Source: Spizellomyces sp. 'palustris' | Lineage: Eukaryota > Chytridiomycota > Chytridiomycetes > Spizellomycetales > Spizellomycetaceae | NCBI GenBank assembly: GCA_006535965.1 | Contig: QEAR01000014.1 | Span: 244,011 to 308,010 of the forward strand | DNA: 64,000 nt | Direction of reading: 5' to 3' | Shown: positions 13,401 to 24,360 of the stretch, piece after piece | How the letters are laid out: every line of letters begins with the position of its first letter | How positions within the stretch are numbered: the first letter of the stretch is position 1 | Notes under the pieces: model-generated | What the model saw: only the letters and a program-made list of their open reading frames with translations | The model's database searches: none | Told to the model about the DNA's origin: nothing | Position numbers and translations under genes: made by a program

Positions 13401-14010
13401 ACCGGTCATCAGCGCAGACCCTTCATTGTTCCATCGCAAACATAACAGGGCGCCTTTGTGCGCTTCCACCACTTTCTCTACCCTACCCGCTTTGGTACAC
13501 AGGTAATACTTTCCTGAAAGGGCCCAATTGATGAGTGTAGGTGTCGAAGGACAGCCAACTGACTCTGGTGCACCGTTCCGAATGCCCTACCATCTGTTGC
13601 ACCCGCTGCGAAAACCTCAGCCGCGGTCTGTCCTCCTTTGCCAGGTGGTACTGGAAACCAGTGCATTTCCGTTATGTAAACATCCACTCCTGACTTTCCG
13701 GCATCGAACAAAGTTGATGTCACTTGGCCGAGACTATCACCGTCCCCGGACCATCGAAAGATCTTTTGGTCGTCCCTGTTCAAAGGCCCCGATGAGACTC
13801 GTTGACCGAGAGGGTATAGAATATTTACGGCACACATTGTCATATTTACCCAAAGGAATAAAGCTCATTATTACTTGTCCAGCCGACTGATGTAACAATG
13901 TCAGCATCTACAATATCGGAAACGGAAGTTGTTTAATTGTTCTCGAAAATGTTTAGAATCAATCAACACTTACGTTTGTTTGATTTATCTTGATGGATCT
14001 TGAGCTTCAT
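10449..14010 (-). CDS. IFT80: intraflagellar transport protein IFT80 (multi-exon)
   Basis: The gene starts at 14010 ([13 protein letters not shown] across the first intron) and stops at 10449. About ten short introns interrupt it. Residue blocks in order match IFT80: [38 protein letters not shown] with [20 protein letters not shown] (WD repeats), [43 protein letters not shown], then the TPR-like C-terminal half with [20 protein letters not shown] and [20 protein letters not shown], ending [18 protein letters not shown]80 is a peripheral subunit of IFT-B, needed to carry cargo along the axoneme. Its presence argues for a flagellated zoospore stage. The start codon is 164 bp from the divergent AK8 gene. 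Exact exon limits in the WD region were not all resolved. Confidence 0.93.
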
Positions 14011-14174
14011 ATTGGAGTAAATCTGTTGCAAGATATCAGAAATTGATCGTGTGCACTGGTTTATTTTCGGTGATCAGCAACGCTGGGGGACGTGTCTGGC
14101 TTAGGTAATCTACCTGCGTGCACCGAACAGATCAGCGCTCTGCTGGACATACTGGTTATGTACAGAAATCGGAA
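14011..14174. promoter_or_regulatory. shared divergent promoter of IFT80 and AK8
   Basis: Only 164 bp separate the start codons of two cilium genes read in opposite directions. Both promoters and 5' leaders must fit here. The segment contains a GTTGCTGATCACC-like sequence on the minus strand that resembles one half of an RFX X-box (GTTGCC...GGCAAC), but no full palindrome. Co-regulation is inferred from geometry and function only. Confidence 0.45.
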
Positions 14175-16185
14175 ATGAACGAACTCTTACCAAAAGATCG
14201 AGCTGCGTCCCTCGCAAGCTATGCAGACAAACATGAGCTTTTTGATCTCTTCCAAAGTATTACATCCCGGATGGTAATGGAGCGGCCAGACGATGTCATT
14301 CAGTTTCTAATTGAGCAGCTGCAAAAGCCTACCGGTGAGTACTTGTGAAGTTTGCACGCATAGCATTAAACATTAAAATCTCGAATGCCTCTACCAGCAC
14401 AAGGAATTACTGTTATCGGACCTCCGTCTTCGGGGCAGGCAAAAATTGTAGGGGCAACATTTGATAAAAACGGACATTTTGAGTAGTTTAACTCAATATC
14501 TGGCATTAAAGGCTGAGCAACTTGCCCTCCATCTTGACGCAGTACATATATCTGCAGGTCGGCTCCTGGCCACTGCAATTGAACGACAAACCAGCTTAGG
14601 GACGCAGGCTCGTCCATACCTCGAGCGTGGAGAGTATGTACCGGACAATGTGATGCTGGGGCTTGTCACCGCGCGCTTGCAAGACCCCGAAGTTGGGATG
14701 CGCGGATTTGTTTTAGAAGGCTTCCCGAGGACGAAGGAACAAGCAAAAGGACTAATTTGTAGAGGAATTCTGCCAGAGCGAGTTGGTAAGTAGAGTTCGA
14801 CTGGCTTCCAAATTTGTGAATTCTGCAATCTCTACACTCTCTTTACATCCATTTCTCGCAGTTGTGTTTGACATCCCAGACGAAACTATAGTCAGCCGCT
14901 TGACGCAAACTCGCATTGATCCAATTACCAATCGAATGTATCATCTCACGCTAGATCCTCCCCCTCAGAACCCTACGATCCTTTCTCGACTGATTCAGCG
15001 GTCCACCGATACTGAAGCCGCTGTGCGCACACGCTTGAATCAGTATCGGCGTCACCTCTTCGGCATATATAGTTCCTTTGATAAAGAGCGCCTTCGAAGG
15101 CTCACCCTCCCCGATGGGATCATTGGCCATGAGGAAGAAGCACTTAAGGAAGTTATTACCGAGGTTGGAAAAGGACGGGTAACGAGGGCCCCGAGAATGA
15201 TGAAAGTAGTGGTGGGTGGACTTCCTGGGAGTGGCAAAACAAGTGTGGCCCGCATGATAGAGAAAGAATTTGATGTGGTTTGCGGTATATCATTTTGTGC
15301 GTATTGAATTTGCGACGGGCATTCCTCATACGTTTGCAACCACAGTGTCTCCCCGCACCGTAATCCTGGAAGAATTGTCACTTGGCACAGGAATAGGGAA
15401 GGAGTTGGCCAATTATGCCAACAGCCCCGATGACGGTAAATATGCATTTCATGCCATTTGCGCTGGCTTGCTGATAAGTAGTCTTTTGTGGTCTACAGCA
15501 CCCGATGATCAAATTCTCCAACTGATTGCCATTCGGTTGAAGCGTCAAGATTGCGTAGACCGAGGATGGGTTTTGGATGGATATCCGCGAACAAAGGCAC
15601 AAGCTGATGCTTTAACGGGGAAAGGCATCATACCTAATCGGTATGTGTTGTTGACTGCAAGTCGGCATCGGACAAGATATTGCGGGCCGCTGCTAGGCAT
15701 TATCTACTATAGACATCGAAGACACACTAAGTTCATACAATAGGGTCCTCCTGCTCCGAGCATCTCCGGAGACCTGCTTTACGCGGCTCACACAACGTCG
15801 ATATGACCCCCTTACAAACCGAATGATCAATCTTGCCACGACCCCGCATCCGGAAGTCACAAATCCGCTTCACTATCCATCTACAGATCCTACTACGTGG
15901 CCGGTTCGGCCTATAGACACCCCGTCTGCAGTTCAAAACCGGTTGCAAGCCTACCCGTCTGCCCAGTCAGAGTTGTCAGCTGCTTATGGAGGGGGGAGAA
16001 CAGTCAGCAGACAGGGAAGGGTTGCAATGGGGCGCGAGGGAGTAGCAATTATGCAAGCAGTTGATGCCGAGGGTGTTGAAAGCGAAGACTTGAACGGCAA
16101 TGTGCCTGGAATGGAGAGAGTATTTGAAAGAGTTCGGGGAGCTCTGATGAGAGGTGGAAATATAGCTGTCGAGAAAGAGGATTGA
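14175..16185 (+). CDS. AK8: adenylate kinase 8, ciliary, two kinase domains (7 exons)
   Basis: Exons 14175-14334, 14398-14447, 14512-14785, 14862-15284, 15346-15435, 15499-15640, 15744-16185 give 526 residues with all phases closing. An N-terminal helical region (HELFDLFQSIT, DDVIQFLIEQL) is followed by two adenylate-kinase-like domains. Domain 1 has GPPSSGQAKIAEQ, GFVLEGFPRTKEQA and TRIDPITNRMYH. Domain 2 has GLPGSGKTSVA, GWVLDGYPRTKAQA and RRYDPLTNRM. AK8 interconverts ATP, ADP and AMP in motile cilia. In domain 1 the P-loop Lys is Gln (GPPSSGQ instead of GxxxxGK), so that half may be weakly active or inactive. Domain 2 keeps the Lys. Start Met 14175 was chosen because the frame upstream has only a GTG. 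Confidence 0.9.
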
Positions 16186-16434
16186 ATGAGTTACAGCTGG
16201 GAAGTGACAGTGTAAAGTATAGGCGAACCGTCGCATGCGTTCCGGGGGTTAGGGAGCGGCGAAGAGGGCAAACCTTCCCTTGGGTCGGTTCGCACAAAAT
16301 GCCAAACGTAACCTAGTATTTTCTTGATTTTCATGAAGATGCTGAGGTTTGGATATAATTGATACCAGGGAAATTGCCCATAATCGTCAGGCCTTGATAC
16401 AAATATTATTGCCAGCTAGTGCTAGAGGATGTCA

Positions 16435-16902
16435 TTATGGCTTTCCTGCGAAGTCGGATGCTTTTCGCAATTCTTGACCTAGCTCACGGCGTGGATTGAA
16501 CGTCCTAAAGGGTACATAATTGCAATCAGATTCGCATGCATCTTGGTAGCATGAAGTAAGATATTATTTACCTTACACACTGTTCATATGCGACACCCAA
16601 GCCGAAGCCAGTTGACATTGCTATGGGCCACATTTTCCCTTAAAGCACAATTGAGGGTCTTTCCCAGCGACCATAACCGTACCACCTAACAACTTACGTT
16701 TGAAAAACAAAAAAGACAAACCAACACCAACGCTGATCCCCATGCCCGCCTTCACAACAGCATTCGACAAGCACTTGTCATACTAATAGGAAGGTGGTCA
16801 GGCTCATTTTACACGAGTACCTTCCTCATGTAAGTTATTTGATGAACAAACCTTTCTCGATAGCAACTCCTCGGCAGATACGACGTCAGGGTTGGCAACC
16901 AT
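16435..16902 (-). CDS. MIC10: MICOS subunit MIC10 (4 small exons)
   Basis: Exons 16852-16902, 16698-16782, 16572-16638 and 16435-16504 (complement) give 90 residues. Every exon is under 90 bp, so no single long open frame reveals the gene. The protein runs SAEELLSRKYDKCLSNAVVK, then GMGISVGVGLSFLFFKRKMW and PIAMSTGFGLGVAYEQCV, ending EFAGKP-like (SDFAGKP). This is the MIC10 plan: two membrane segments carrying Gly-rich GxGxGxG oligomerisation motifs, joined by a short KR/KM turn. MIC10 bends the inner mitochondrial membrane at crista junctions. The tail faces the 3' end of AK8 across 249 bp. Confidence 0.88.
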
Positions 16903-17799
16903 GTCGGCGATGATTGAATGCCAGGTTACCTCGGTCATCGTCGGTCTTTTGTCGTTCACTTTGATCACGTGAATACACACATCTTGGTGGCTTAGCTGAA
17001 CCCTCAACATCCAGGCATAGCAGAATGCCACTGTGCGTAGGCAACAGAAAGTGTTGCCAATGTACATACCCTCCACTCTACAACCAGTTCTACTCTATTT
17101 GTAAGTTAACCAGTCTATCGTCGACTTCAGAATCGTATTTAAATGGGCTCACCCCTATCCCTCCCGTTACACTCTTGGATCTATTGACAACTGGGGGCTG
17201 GAAGAGACATGGGATGAATGCTGCACTGCAGGTCACCGAGTCGTAGGGCTTTTACCACATTGCTGCTTCAAACCAGGTAAACGACCTAGCGGTCTTGAGA
17301 GAAATCGGGGGAGATGGGTAATAGCCGATACTTGAAAAGACGTGCAAACCAGCGGCAATGTTTTAGCAGGTGACTACTAATAGCTTGCTTGTCGAATGGA
17401 GAAGGTGATGAAGGCCCATCAGCCTGCTAGAGAACTTGCCACAAGTCTTGGTCATCAATATGAGCGATAAGATTTAAAGAAGAGAGGGGAGTAAGGATAA
17501 TTGCCCGCTCAGGAGATGGATATATTACATTGCATTGTATTTGTTTACTCTCAGCAGACTCGGCTAGATTTATAACCAGGTTCCAATGTGCGTCAATCCG
17601 CGTCGGCTGGATGACGTGTCCCACCCTCCAACGTTTCCTCGCAGGAACTTGAACCTCCACAAGATCCAGTCGCGAAATCAGGTCTCAGCCTACCACAGTT
17701 GCCAATCTCTCTTCGAAAGTCTCGGAACCCTTCCCAGCCGTGGGCTGCTGATTGAATACGCACCCGCACAAATCGCCTAGTTACGTCCGAGAGCTGCAA
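16903..17799 (-). other. unresolved minus-strand coding-like stretch (gene or decayed gene)
   Basis: Upstream of MIC10 the minus strand carries several protein-like blocks: near 17430-17680 (RWRVGHVIQPTRIDAHWNLV ... SSLNLIAHIDDQDLWQ), near 17285-17425 in the same frame after a TAG (FDKQAISSHLLKHCRWFARL), near 17110-17225 (IPCLFQPPVVNRSKSVTGG then VSPFKYDSEVDD) and near 16930-17040 (CYAWMLRVQLSHQDVCIHV). In-frame stops separate them and I could not find one splice plan that joins them cleanly. This could be a multi-exon gene of an unknown beta-rich protein sharing a promoter with CAND1, or a pseudogene. I do not recognise the family. Confidence 0.35.
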
Positions 17800-17801
17800 T
17801 C

Positions 17802-20800
17802 ATGGCTGGAAATCCTTCCAGCCCGTACTTGGTAGCGAACCTTTTGGAGAAAGTAGGGTGACTGCTGTATTTTAATACATGCGCTGCCACTTGAGCAGCG
17901 CTTTACTATTTGCTAAACAGTATGCTATATGGTGTATTGTTAACGCACAATTTATCTCTAGATGTCTCACCACGACTCCGATTATCGATATATGGCGACA
18001 GTTGATTTGATGGCTGCACTCCAAACTGAAGGGTTTGCTCTCGAGGATGTTAATGAAAAAAAGGTTGTAAGCGCTCTCATCAAACTTTTGGATGATCAAA
18101 ATGGTGAAGTTCAAAATCTCGCGGTAAAATGGTGAGACCTCCAGCGAAGCATAACTTGTTCCTGTAATTCGATTGGCTAATAGTGGCCAAATAGTTTCGC
18201 TCCGCTGACCAAAAAAATACATGAAAGCCAGCTGCAAGAAGTGGTGGACCAGCTTTGTCGACTTTTGATGGACAAGCGCCCAGAGCTTCGTGATATTGCG
18301 TGCATTAGTCTCAAGACCGTCATTGTAGAAATACCGTCCGGCTCGGTGGTTGCAAGTAAAGTCGTGAGCAGTTTGATTCCGAAGTTGTTGAATCAATTTA
18401 CAACGGTATGAACAAGAACAATTGCCGTGTAGAGTTTGCTTTCTTGGCGACACATTGACGCACTTGGGTTTATCACAGAACGCCAAGGATCTACAATTGG
18501 ATGTTATTGACATTCTCTCCGAAGTTCTAAGCCGCTTTGGACAGTCGCTGACTCAAGGCGCGAACGGCTCCCAGCTACAAAAATCAATTCAAGATACGCT
18601 ATATCCTCTTCTTCATCATTCACGACCTGCTGTTCGCAAAAGGGCCACAGGGGCCATCGGCAATTCTGTCACACATATACCTGACGATCTTTTCCACACA
18701 TTGGTGAAGAAGCTTCTTGCAGATTTGCGTAATGAAGGAAGGTCTGCAAATCACGAAAAGCTACGTACTTTCATCGGATGCCTAGCCACTCTCAGCCGGT
18801 ACAGCTCTCATCGCTTGGGACAGTATCTGAACGATACGTTACCTCTTGTGCTCGAATACACGGAATTCAATGATGACGAACTACGGGAGAACTGCTTACA
18901 TGTAAGATCATATGTGAATGTGAGCTGGTCAACGGCTCTAATTGGAATACGGCTTTGTTCTTGATCAGGCTTTGGACTCTTTTGTATTGCGGTGTCCTAC
19001 TGAAATGACCCCTCACATTCCTACCGTCATTGACGTGTCATTGAGATATATCAAACATGATCCTAATTTTCAATATGAAGACGAGGACGAGGACGGTTCA
19101 GAGGCGATGGATGTTGACGATGGAGGAGAGGGCAACGGGTCTGAGGACGATGACGAAGAAGATGATGATGAGTGCGTGCTTGCCATATGAGACGTTAGAG
19201 AACTCAAAGCTAAAGTCTCCTTTACGTGTAGATATGATGAAGCTGATTATTCTGATGAGGATGATGTCTCGTGGAAAGTGCGCAAGGCGTCCTCGAAACT
19301 TCTGGCGTCCATTATAGGCACACGCTCAGAGCTGTTGGTCGATTTGCTGCAGAACGTGGCGCCGGTCTTGATTGCCCGATTTAAGGAACGCGAAGAAAGT
19401 GTCCGAGTGGATATATTGAACACATTTATAACACTCGTGAGACAGACGGGCGTTGCAGCAGGGATTGGAAAAGCCTCTGAAACTTCTACAGCCAGAAAGC
19501 GGGACACTAAACGCCGGAAGGGGGCAAGTGGAGCGGTCGAGATGGAGGTCACAGGGTACGTGCTATATGCAGTCAACTCATTCACTGACCGCTAACCCTA
19601 AGAACACTCAGCCCTCGTGAACTACTCGAAGAGCATGTTCCGCGTCTGAGCAAAGCACTTTCCAAGCAGCTTAATGGAAAATCTATTCAAACGCGGCAAA
19701 CAGGTTTCACGCTTTTGCGTGAACTTGTTCGGGTGCTTGATGGTGGGCTCGATTTCCATATGGGTCTGTTCATACCCGCAATCGAGTCGTCTTTAACCAG
19801 CGCTACTCCCGGGCATCCTTCCAAGAGTTCTACCAATTCCAATTTGAAGATTGAATTATTGGAATTCTTACGAATATTGTTCATGACTCACGAGCCTCAC
19901 GTATTCCATAAGTATCTAGCCCGCTTGGTCCCGCCAATTGTCACGGCTGCCAAGGACAAATTCTACAAAATAACTTCGGAAGCTCTCTCAGTTTTTGTTG
20001 AGCTGACCAAAGTATTACGACCCATTTCGTACGATGAGGAGAGCAATCGGCACCAAATTGGGCCCCTCTCGTCCCCCGAGTTGGACAAGTACCTCCAGCT
20101 AATGTACAGCACTACGTTGGATCGATTGAAAGCGGCCGACATTGATCTGGAAGTCAAGGAACGATCAATAGTAGCCTTGGGGATCATGCTGTCGCAGGCC
20201 GGTGATCTGCTACCAAGCGATCAAATTCGGACCCTCGTACTCCCACTATTGGTTGATCGCTTGAAGAATGAACTTACACGCCTAACCACCGTTCGCGTTT
20301 TGACGAGCATTGCAGAGAGCCCCCTATTTGAAGATGTGGCCACCTCGCGGAAAATTGATTTGACTCCGATTCTCCCTGAGGTAGTTCCTGAGGTTGCGTC
20401 CTACCTCCGCAAGTCTCATCGACAACTTCGTGTGGCATCCCTTCAATGCCTCGAAACATTCGTTCGCCGATACGGCAAGCAGCTTGGCCCCAGCATTTAC
20501 CCAACCATTTTATCAGAAGTGCGCCCCCTCCTATCAGACTCCGACCTTCACATTCTTCCATTGGCCATGTCGGTGGTATGTGTGGTAGTGTACAATGGGC
20601 CAGGCACAGATGTGTTACCAATAGTGAAGAAGGACATCCTACCACAAATCGTGAAAATGATGATTGAATCGCCCCATCTGGTGGGCGCCGGTCCCGGGCT
20701 AGAAGCTTTGCTTCAAGTTTGGCAATGCGTCGTACGTATCGGCGGGAGCGAATTGTTCACCCGTAGTGTTGATATGCTGCTGCAGCCAGTTGTCGGTCAG

Positions 20801-22518
20801 CCTGGACAACCTGCAGCAGGCAAACAAGTACGTCGTCATAAGATGGGGCGTCAAACCTGGGCCGAGCTAAAATTGTTTTCACTATAGGCATTTTCAGTGA
20901 TTGCGCAATCCATTGCGATCTTGTGTCTCAATTGGGAGAAGGACGCTCCGCCGACGATAGAGAAGTTTATTAATGAAGTGGAGAATGACTCATCAAAGGA
21001 AAGTATGCGTTATGTTAGTTTGTTGACCCTGGGCGAAATAGGACGGAAAAAGTACGTATCGTCGGTAAACTCTGTGATATGCAGGCAGGACTTGACTCAA
21101 TATGGACCTCAATTTTCAGGGACTTGTCCGGCTTGCACCCCGAGCTGGACCAAACGCTCCTGAAGCTCTTTGCGTCACCTTCTGAAGAGATAAAGCAGGC
21201 TGCTGCCTTTGCATTGGGCAATATCGCGCTAGGTAATCTGCAACGATATATGCCGATTGTACTTACAACGGTCCGGGAAGGAGGCAAAAAGCGCTACCTG
21301 GTTTTGGTGGCTCTTAAGGAGATTATCACACGCTTTTCACATCACGAGGCGTCAGCTGCATCTACATCTACTTTACAAGCTTTTGCGCCGGAGCTTTGGC
21401 AGGTGCTTTTCCAGCACACCGAAGAAACAGAGGAAGAGGCAACGCGAAATATCATTGCCGAATGCCTCGGCAAATTGTCTTTGTCACAGCCCGGCACATT
21501 CCTGCCCGATTTGCAGTCACGGTTGGCAGCCTCTAATGCACACGCGAGAGCTACGGTTGTAACCGCGATCCGTTTTACATTCACGGAACATGTGGAACAC
21601 GAAGACTTCGACACTCTTCTACGGCCTTTGATTGTGGATTTCCTGCGACTTGTGAAAGATGACGATTTGGTAAGTAATGAGCGTTTTCAGGCGACTTCGT
21701 CGGTGTGGTTACATTGACTCTATGATGTAGAATGTTCGGCGGGTGTCTTTGACGACTTTGAATTCGGCGGCGCATAATAAGCCCCATCTTATTCGCGAAT
21801 CCCTCGGCGAGTTGTTGCCTCTACTTTACGATGAAACCGTTGTCAAGGTACACTGTGGATGGGACCGGTTCACAATCTGCCATGTTGAAAAACACTAAAT
21901 ATCTCTTATCCGCCAGAGCGAGCTCATTCATGTGGTGGAGATGGGTCCGTTCAAGCATCAAGTAGATGATGGCTTGGACACCCGTAAGGTGCGTGTGTAG
22001 CCAAATGTGGATTCATATTTTTACACAGAATTAATTTTCGAATGTAGGCAGCGTACGAGTGCATGTATACCCTACTGGAAACCTGTCTTTCCCGGATAGA
22101 TGTGTTCGGCTTCTTGCAACGTGTGATGAACGGTCTTTCGGATCCATCCCATGACATTAAGGTCTTGACTCATCTGATGTTACAACGACTTGCATCTCTG
22201 TCCCCCACTGCCGTTGCACAAAAGTTAGATGAAATGGTAGAACCCTTGAAGGTGACGCTATTTTCTAAACCGAAGCAGAATGCCGTGAAACAAGAGACGG
22301 AGAAGACGAATGAACTGGTGCGAAGCGCGGCCAGAACCGTGTTGATTTTGGCACGATTGAGCGATGCCGGTGTCAGCCCAAGGTTTACCGATTTTGTAAA
22401 AGAAGTGCAAGGGCCACAAAGTCCCGTTGCTGATGTTATGGCGGCCGAGTCACAATATGGTACACAAACGAATGGTGTAGGGTATGGATTTGGGGTAGTC
22501 CCAATGGATTTGTCGTGA
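17802..22518 (+). CDS. CAND1: CAND1, cullin-associated NEDD8-dissociated protein (12 exons)
   Basis: Exons 17802-17852, 17962-18131, 18195-18405, 18479-18901, 18969-19171, 19232-19555, 19612-20827, 20888-21051, 21120-21669, 21731-21847, 21917-21988, 22048-22518 give 1,323 residues with phases closing throughout. HEAT repeats run through the whole length. Landmarks are [32 protein letters not shown], an acidic loop ([15 protein letters not shown]) before [79 protein letters not shown] and a C-terminal block [21 protein letters not shown]1 wraps around unneddylated cullin-RBX1 and exchanges substrate receptors of SCF-type ubiquitin ligases. The length is close to the metazoan protein, slightly longer. 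The C-terminal tail has a Gly-rich end ([11 protein letters not shown]). Confidence 0.95.
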
Positions 22519-22664
22519 TGGATATATGTCATTGCAAAATAGGATTTCAGTTTGCTTTTACCATCATGTGAACATAGGAAAACAGACATGTATCTTGTAA
22601 GGTTATATCATCGTTATATGGTGCAATGCACGCAGTATCATGCAATGGTTGCCTAACATGTTGT

Positions 22665-23892
22665 TCATTTACCCTTTTCTTCCATTTGAATAGTTGATAA
22701 GTTTTCGTCTCGAATTTCCTCTTCCTTTGGGGGCTCCGGGATGTCTGCACAGCATTCCGGACACCGCTTCGCTTTGATCGGGATGTCTGTGTCCGCAATG
22801 AAGAAATGAGTCATGCACAGTGAATCACAGGAATGATACCTAATCCTGCACTTTCATTACCCTTGGTACACAGGGGGCAAGGCTTCGTTGAAGGAGGCTT
22901 TGGTGGTTCAGCGCGGCGAAACGCTCTCGCATACGCTAATGTGAGGGCGTTAGCACTATAGTGTTACAATGGTTTTAAGTTCCATCAGCCGTACAACTTA
23001 CTCTTCACGATGAAAAAAACTGCATATATCAATGGTAAGTGCACGTGCAAAGAAACCGATAATACTGCAGCGCTCATTCATGGCAGTGTCTCACCTGCCA
23101 TTGCAATGATCAGGAAGTTGATGATCACTTGGATGAAGTTTCCCCTACCTATGTGTGTCAGTGTTCTGGAGACTCGTTGGGGTCATTAGTGACTGTCATA
23201 TACCAGTTCCTGCAGAAGGGGCCGTTATTTTACGGGTGTACAGTTTGGTGAACACAAGATTCTTACCATGTTACAGCTCCCGCGTTTTTTGCTACACAAC
23301 GGTAAACGGCCAGATATTGTCAGTGCAATTCGTATCTTACAAAAGAGTCTCTGCTGTTGTTATCCTACCGTCTGTTGGTGTAATATACATTGTCTTATTA
23401 CATGGTTGGATCACCTCATTATGCCTTGGGCATCTTAGAAGAATAAACTGATTTGAGAGTTGAGTGGGAGTGCCCAGGCTGATGAACGGGAGGAATATGT
23501 CGTTTACGAGAGAGTTGACGACGGATGTAAACGCAGTTCCCATAACTATGCCCACCTAAAATGAAACGATGTAATGTTAATATCAACCAAGATCTGACTG
23601 CCATTTGTTTACGATCGGGACATACCGCCATGTCAACGACATTTCCTCTATTCAGAAACTTTTTGAAATCTGTCCACACCCCTTTTGCCGCCTTTGTACC
23701 CTTTTTTGTTTCATTTTTGAGCTCTTGAGCGAAATCTTTTAGGATAGACTGGTCACCGCTACTGGCATGCGCAGGTTCAGGTGTGACCTGATTAGACTGT
23801 TGCTGTTGATTCTTATTATGCAAAAAGGCAAAGCGCGGTCGTCGTGGCGGAGCCCCTGATTCGATATCTGGTGATGGCCCTGAAGAAGTCAT
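22665..23892 (-). CDS. mscL: large-conductance mechanosensitive channel MscL (7 exons)
   Basis: Exons 23626-23892, 23369-23555, 23267-23291, 23095-23144, 23002-23019, 22840-22935, 22665-22786 (complement) give 254 residues, all in phase. After a 70-residue, Gln-rich N-terminal extension comes the bacterial MscL core: FLNRGNVVDMAVGIVMGTAF (first pore helix), SVVNSLVNDIFLPF, AKNAGAVTWGNFIQVIINFL, IIAMAVFFIVKS (second membrane helix), then a cytoplasmic tail with two cysteine pairs, CPLC and CPECC, like the zinc-ribbon tail of many prokaryotic MscL proteins. MscL opens under membrane tension to release solutes during hypo-osmotic shock. The six eukaryotic introns show that it is a resident nuclear gene and not contamination. 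Whether it sits in the plasma membrane or an organelle is unknown. Confidence 0.9.
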
Positions 23893-24360
23893 TCTGCTTG
23901 GTATTGCTGCTACACTTTAAAGGAGAAATATTCTACGAATGGTAACCCAGTCCTCGCCGTGGATCTGTACTTGTTACGTAAGCATTAATAGATGGAACCA
24001 GGCGGGCTATTTCCGCTATTTTCCAGTCACCAGAATAGACTTCATCTGTCCAAGGGAAGCCGCATATAGTCAGTAGTAAGTAATTCTTCCCACTGTAACC
24101 GTTGATGACAAGGATGCAATTGTCGGAATGAATTATCTAAGCATGTGCTAATCGACTCGTTTCGGATTCTTGTCTCAGGTCCCGAGCGCGACGGTCCGGG
24201 TCAGGTGGAGCAAGATGCCTTCACTCTTGCGACCCGAGCCCTGCATATAACTACTTCGCTCTTCCCTCCCACCTCCATTCTGAAAGAACGACGAAGGGTT
24301 AAAGGAGAATAGAAAGAAAAAGACGGTATAAGAAACCCTGACGAAATCGCGCCAAAGGAT
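23893..24360. other. divergent promoter region of MscL and the DUSP gene
   Basis: 468 bp between two start codons read in opposite directions. There is a GC-rich patch near 24180-24235 and a purine-rich leader just before 24361. No motif is identified with confidence. Confidence 0.4.

Noticed and set aside
14011-14174. full RFX X-box in the IFT80/AK8 promoter
   Set aside because: Only one half-site (GTTGCT) is visible; the second half and spacing do not fit a palindromic X-box.
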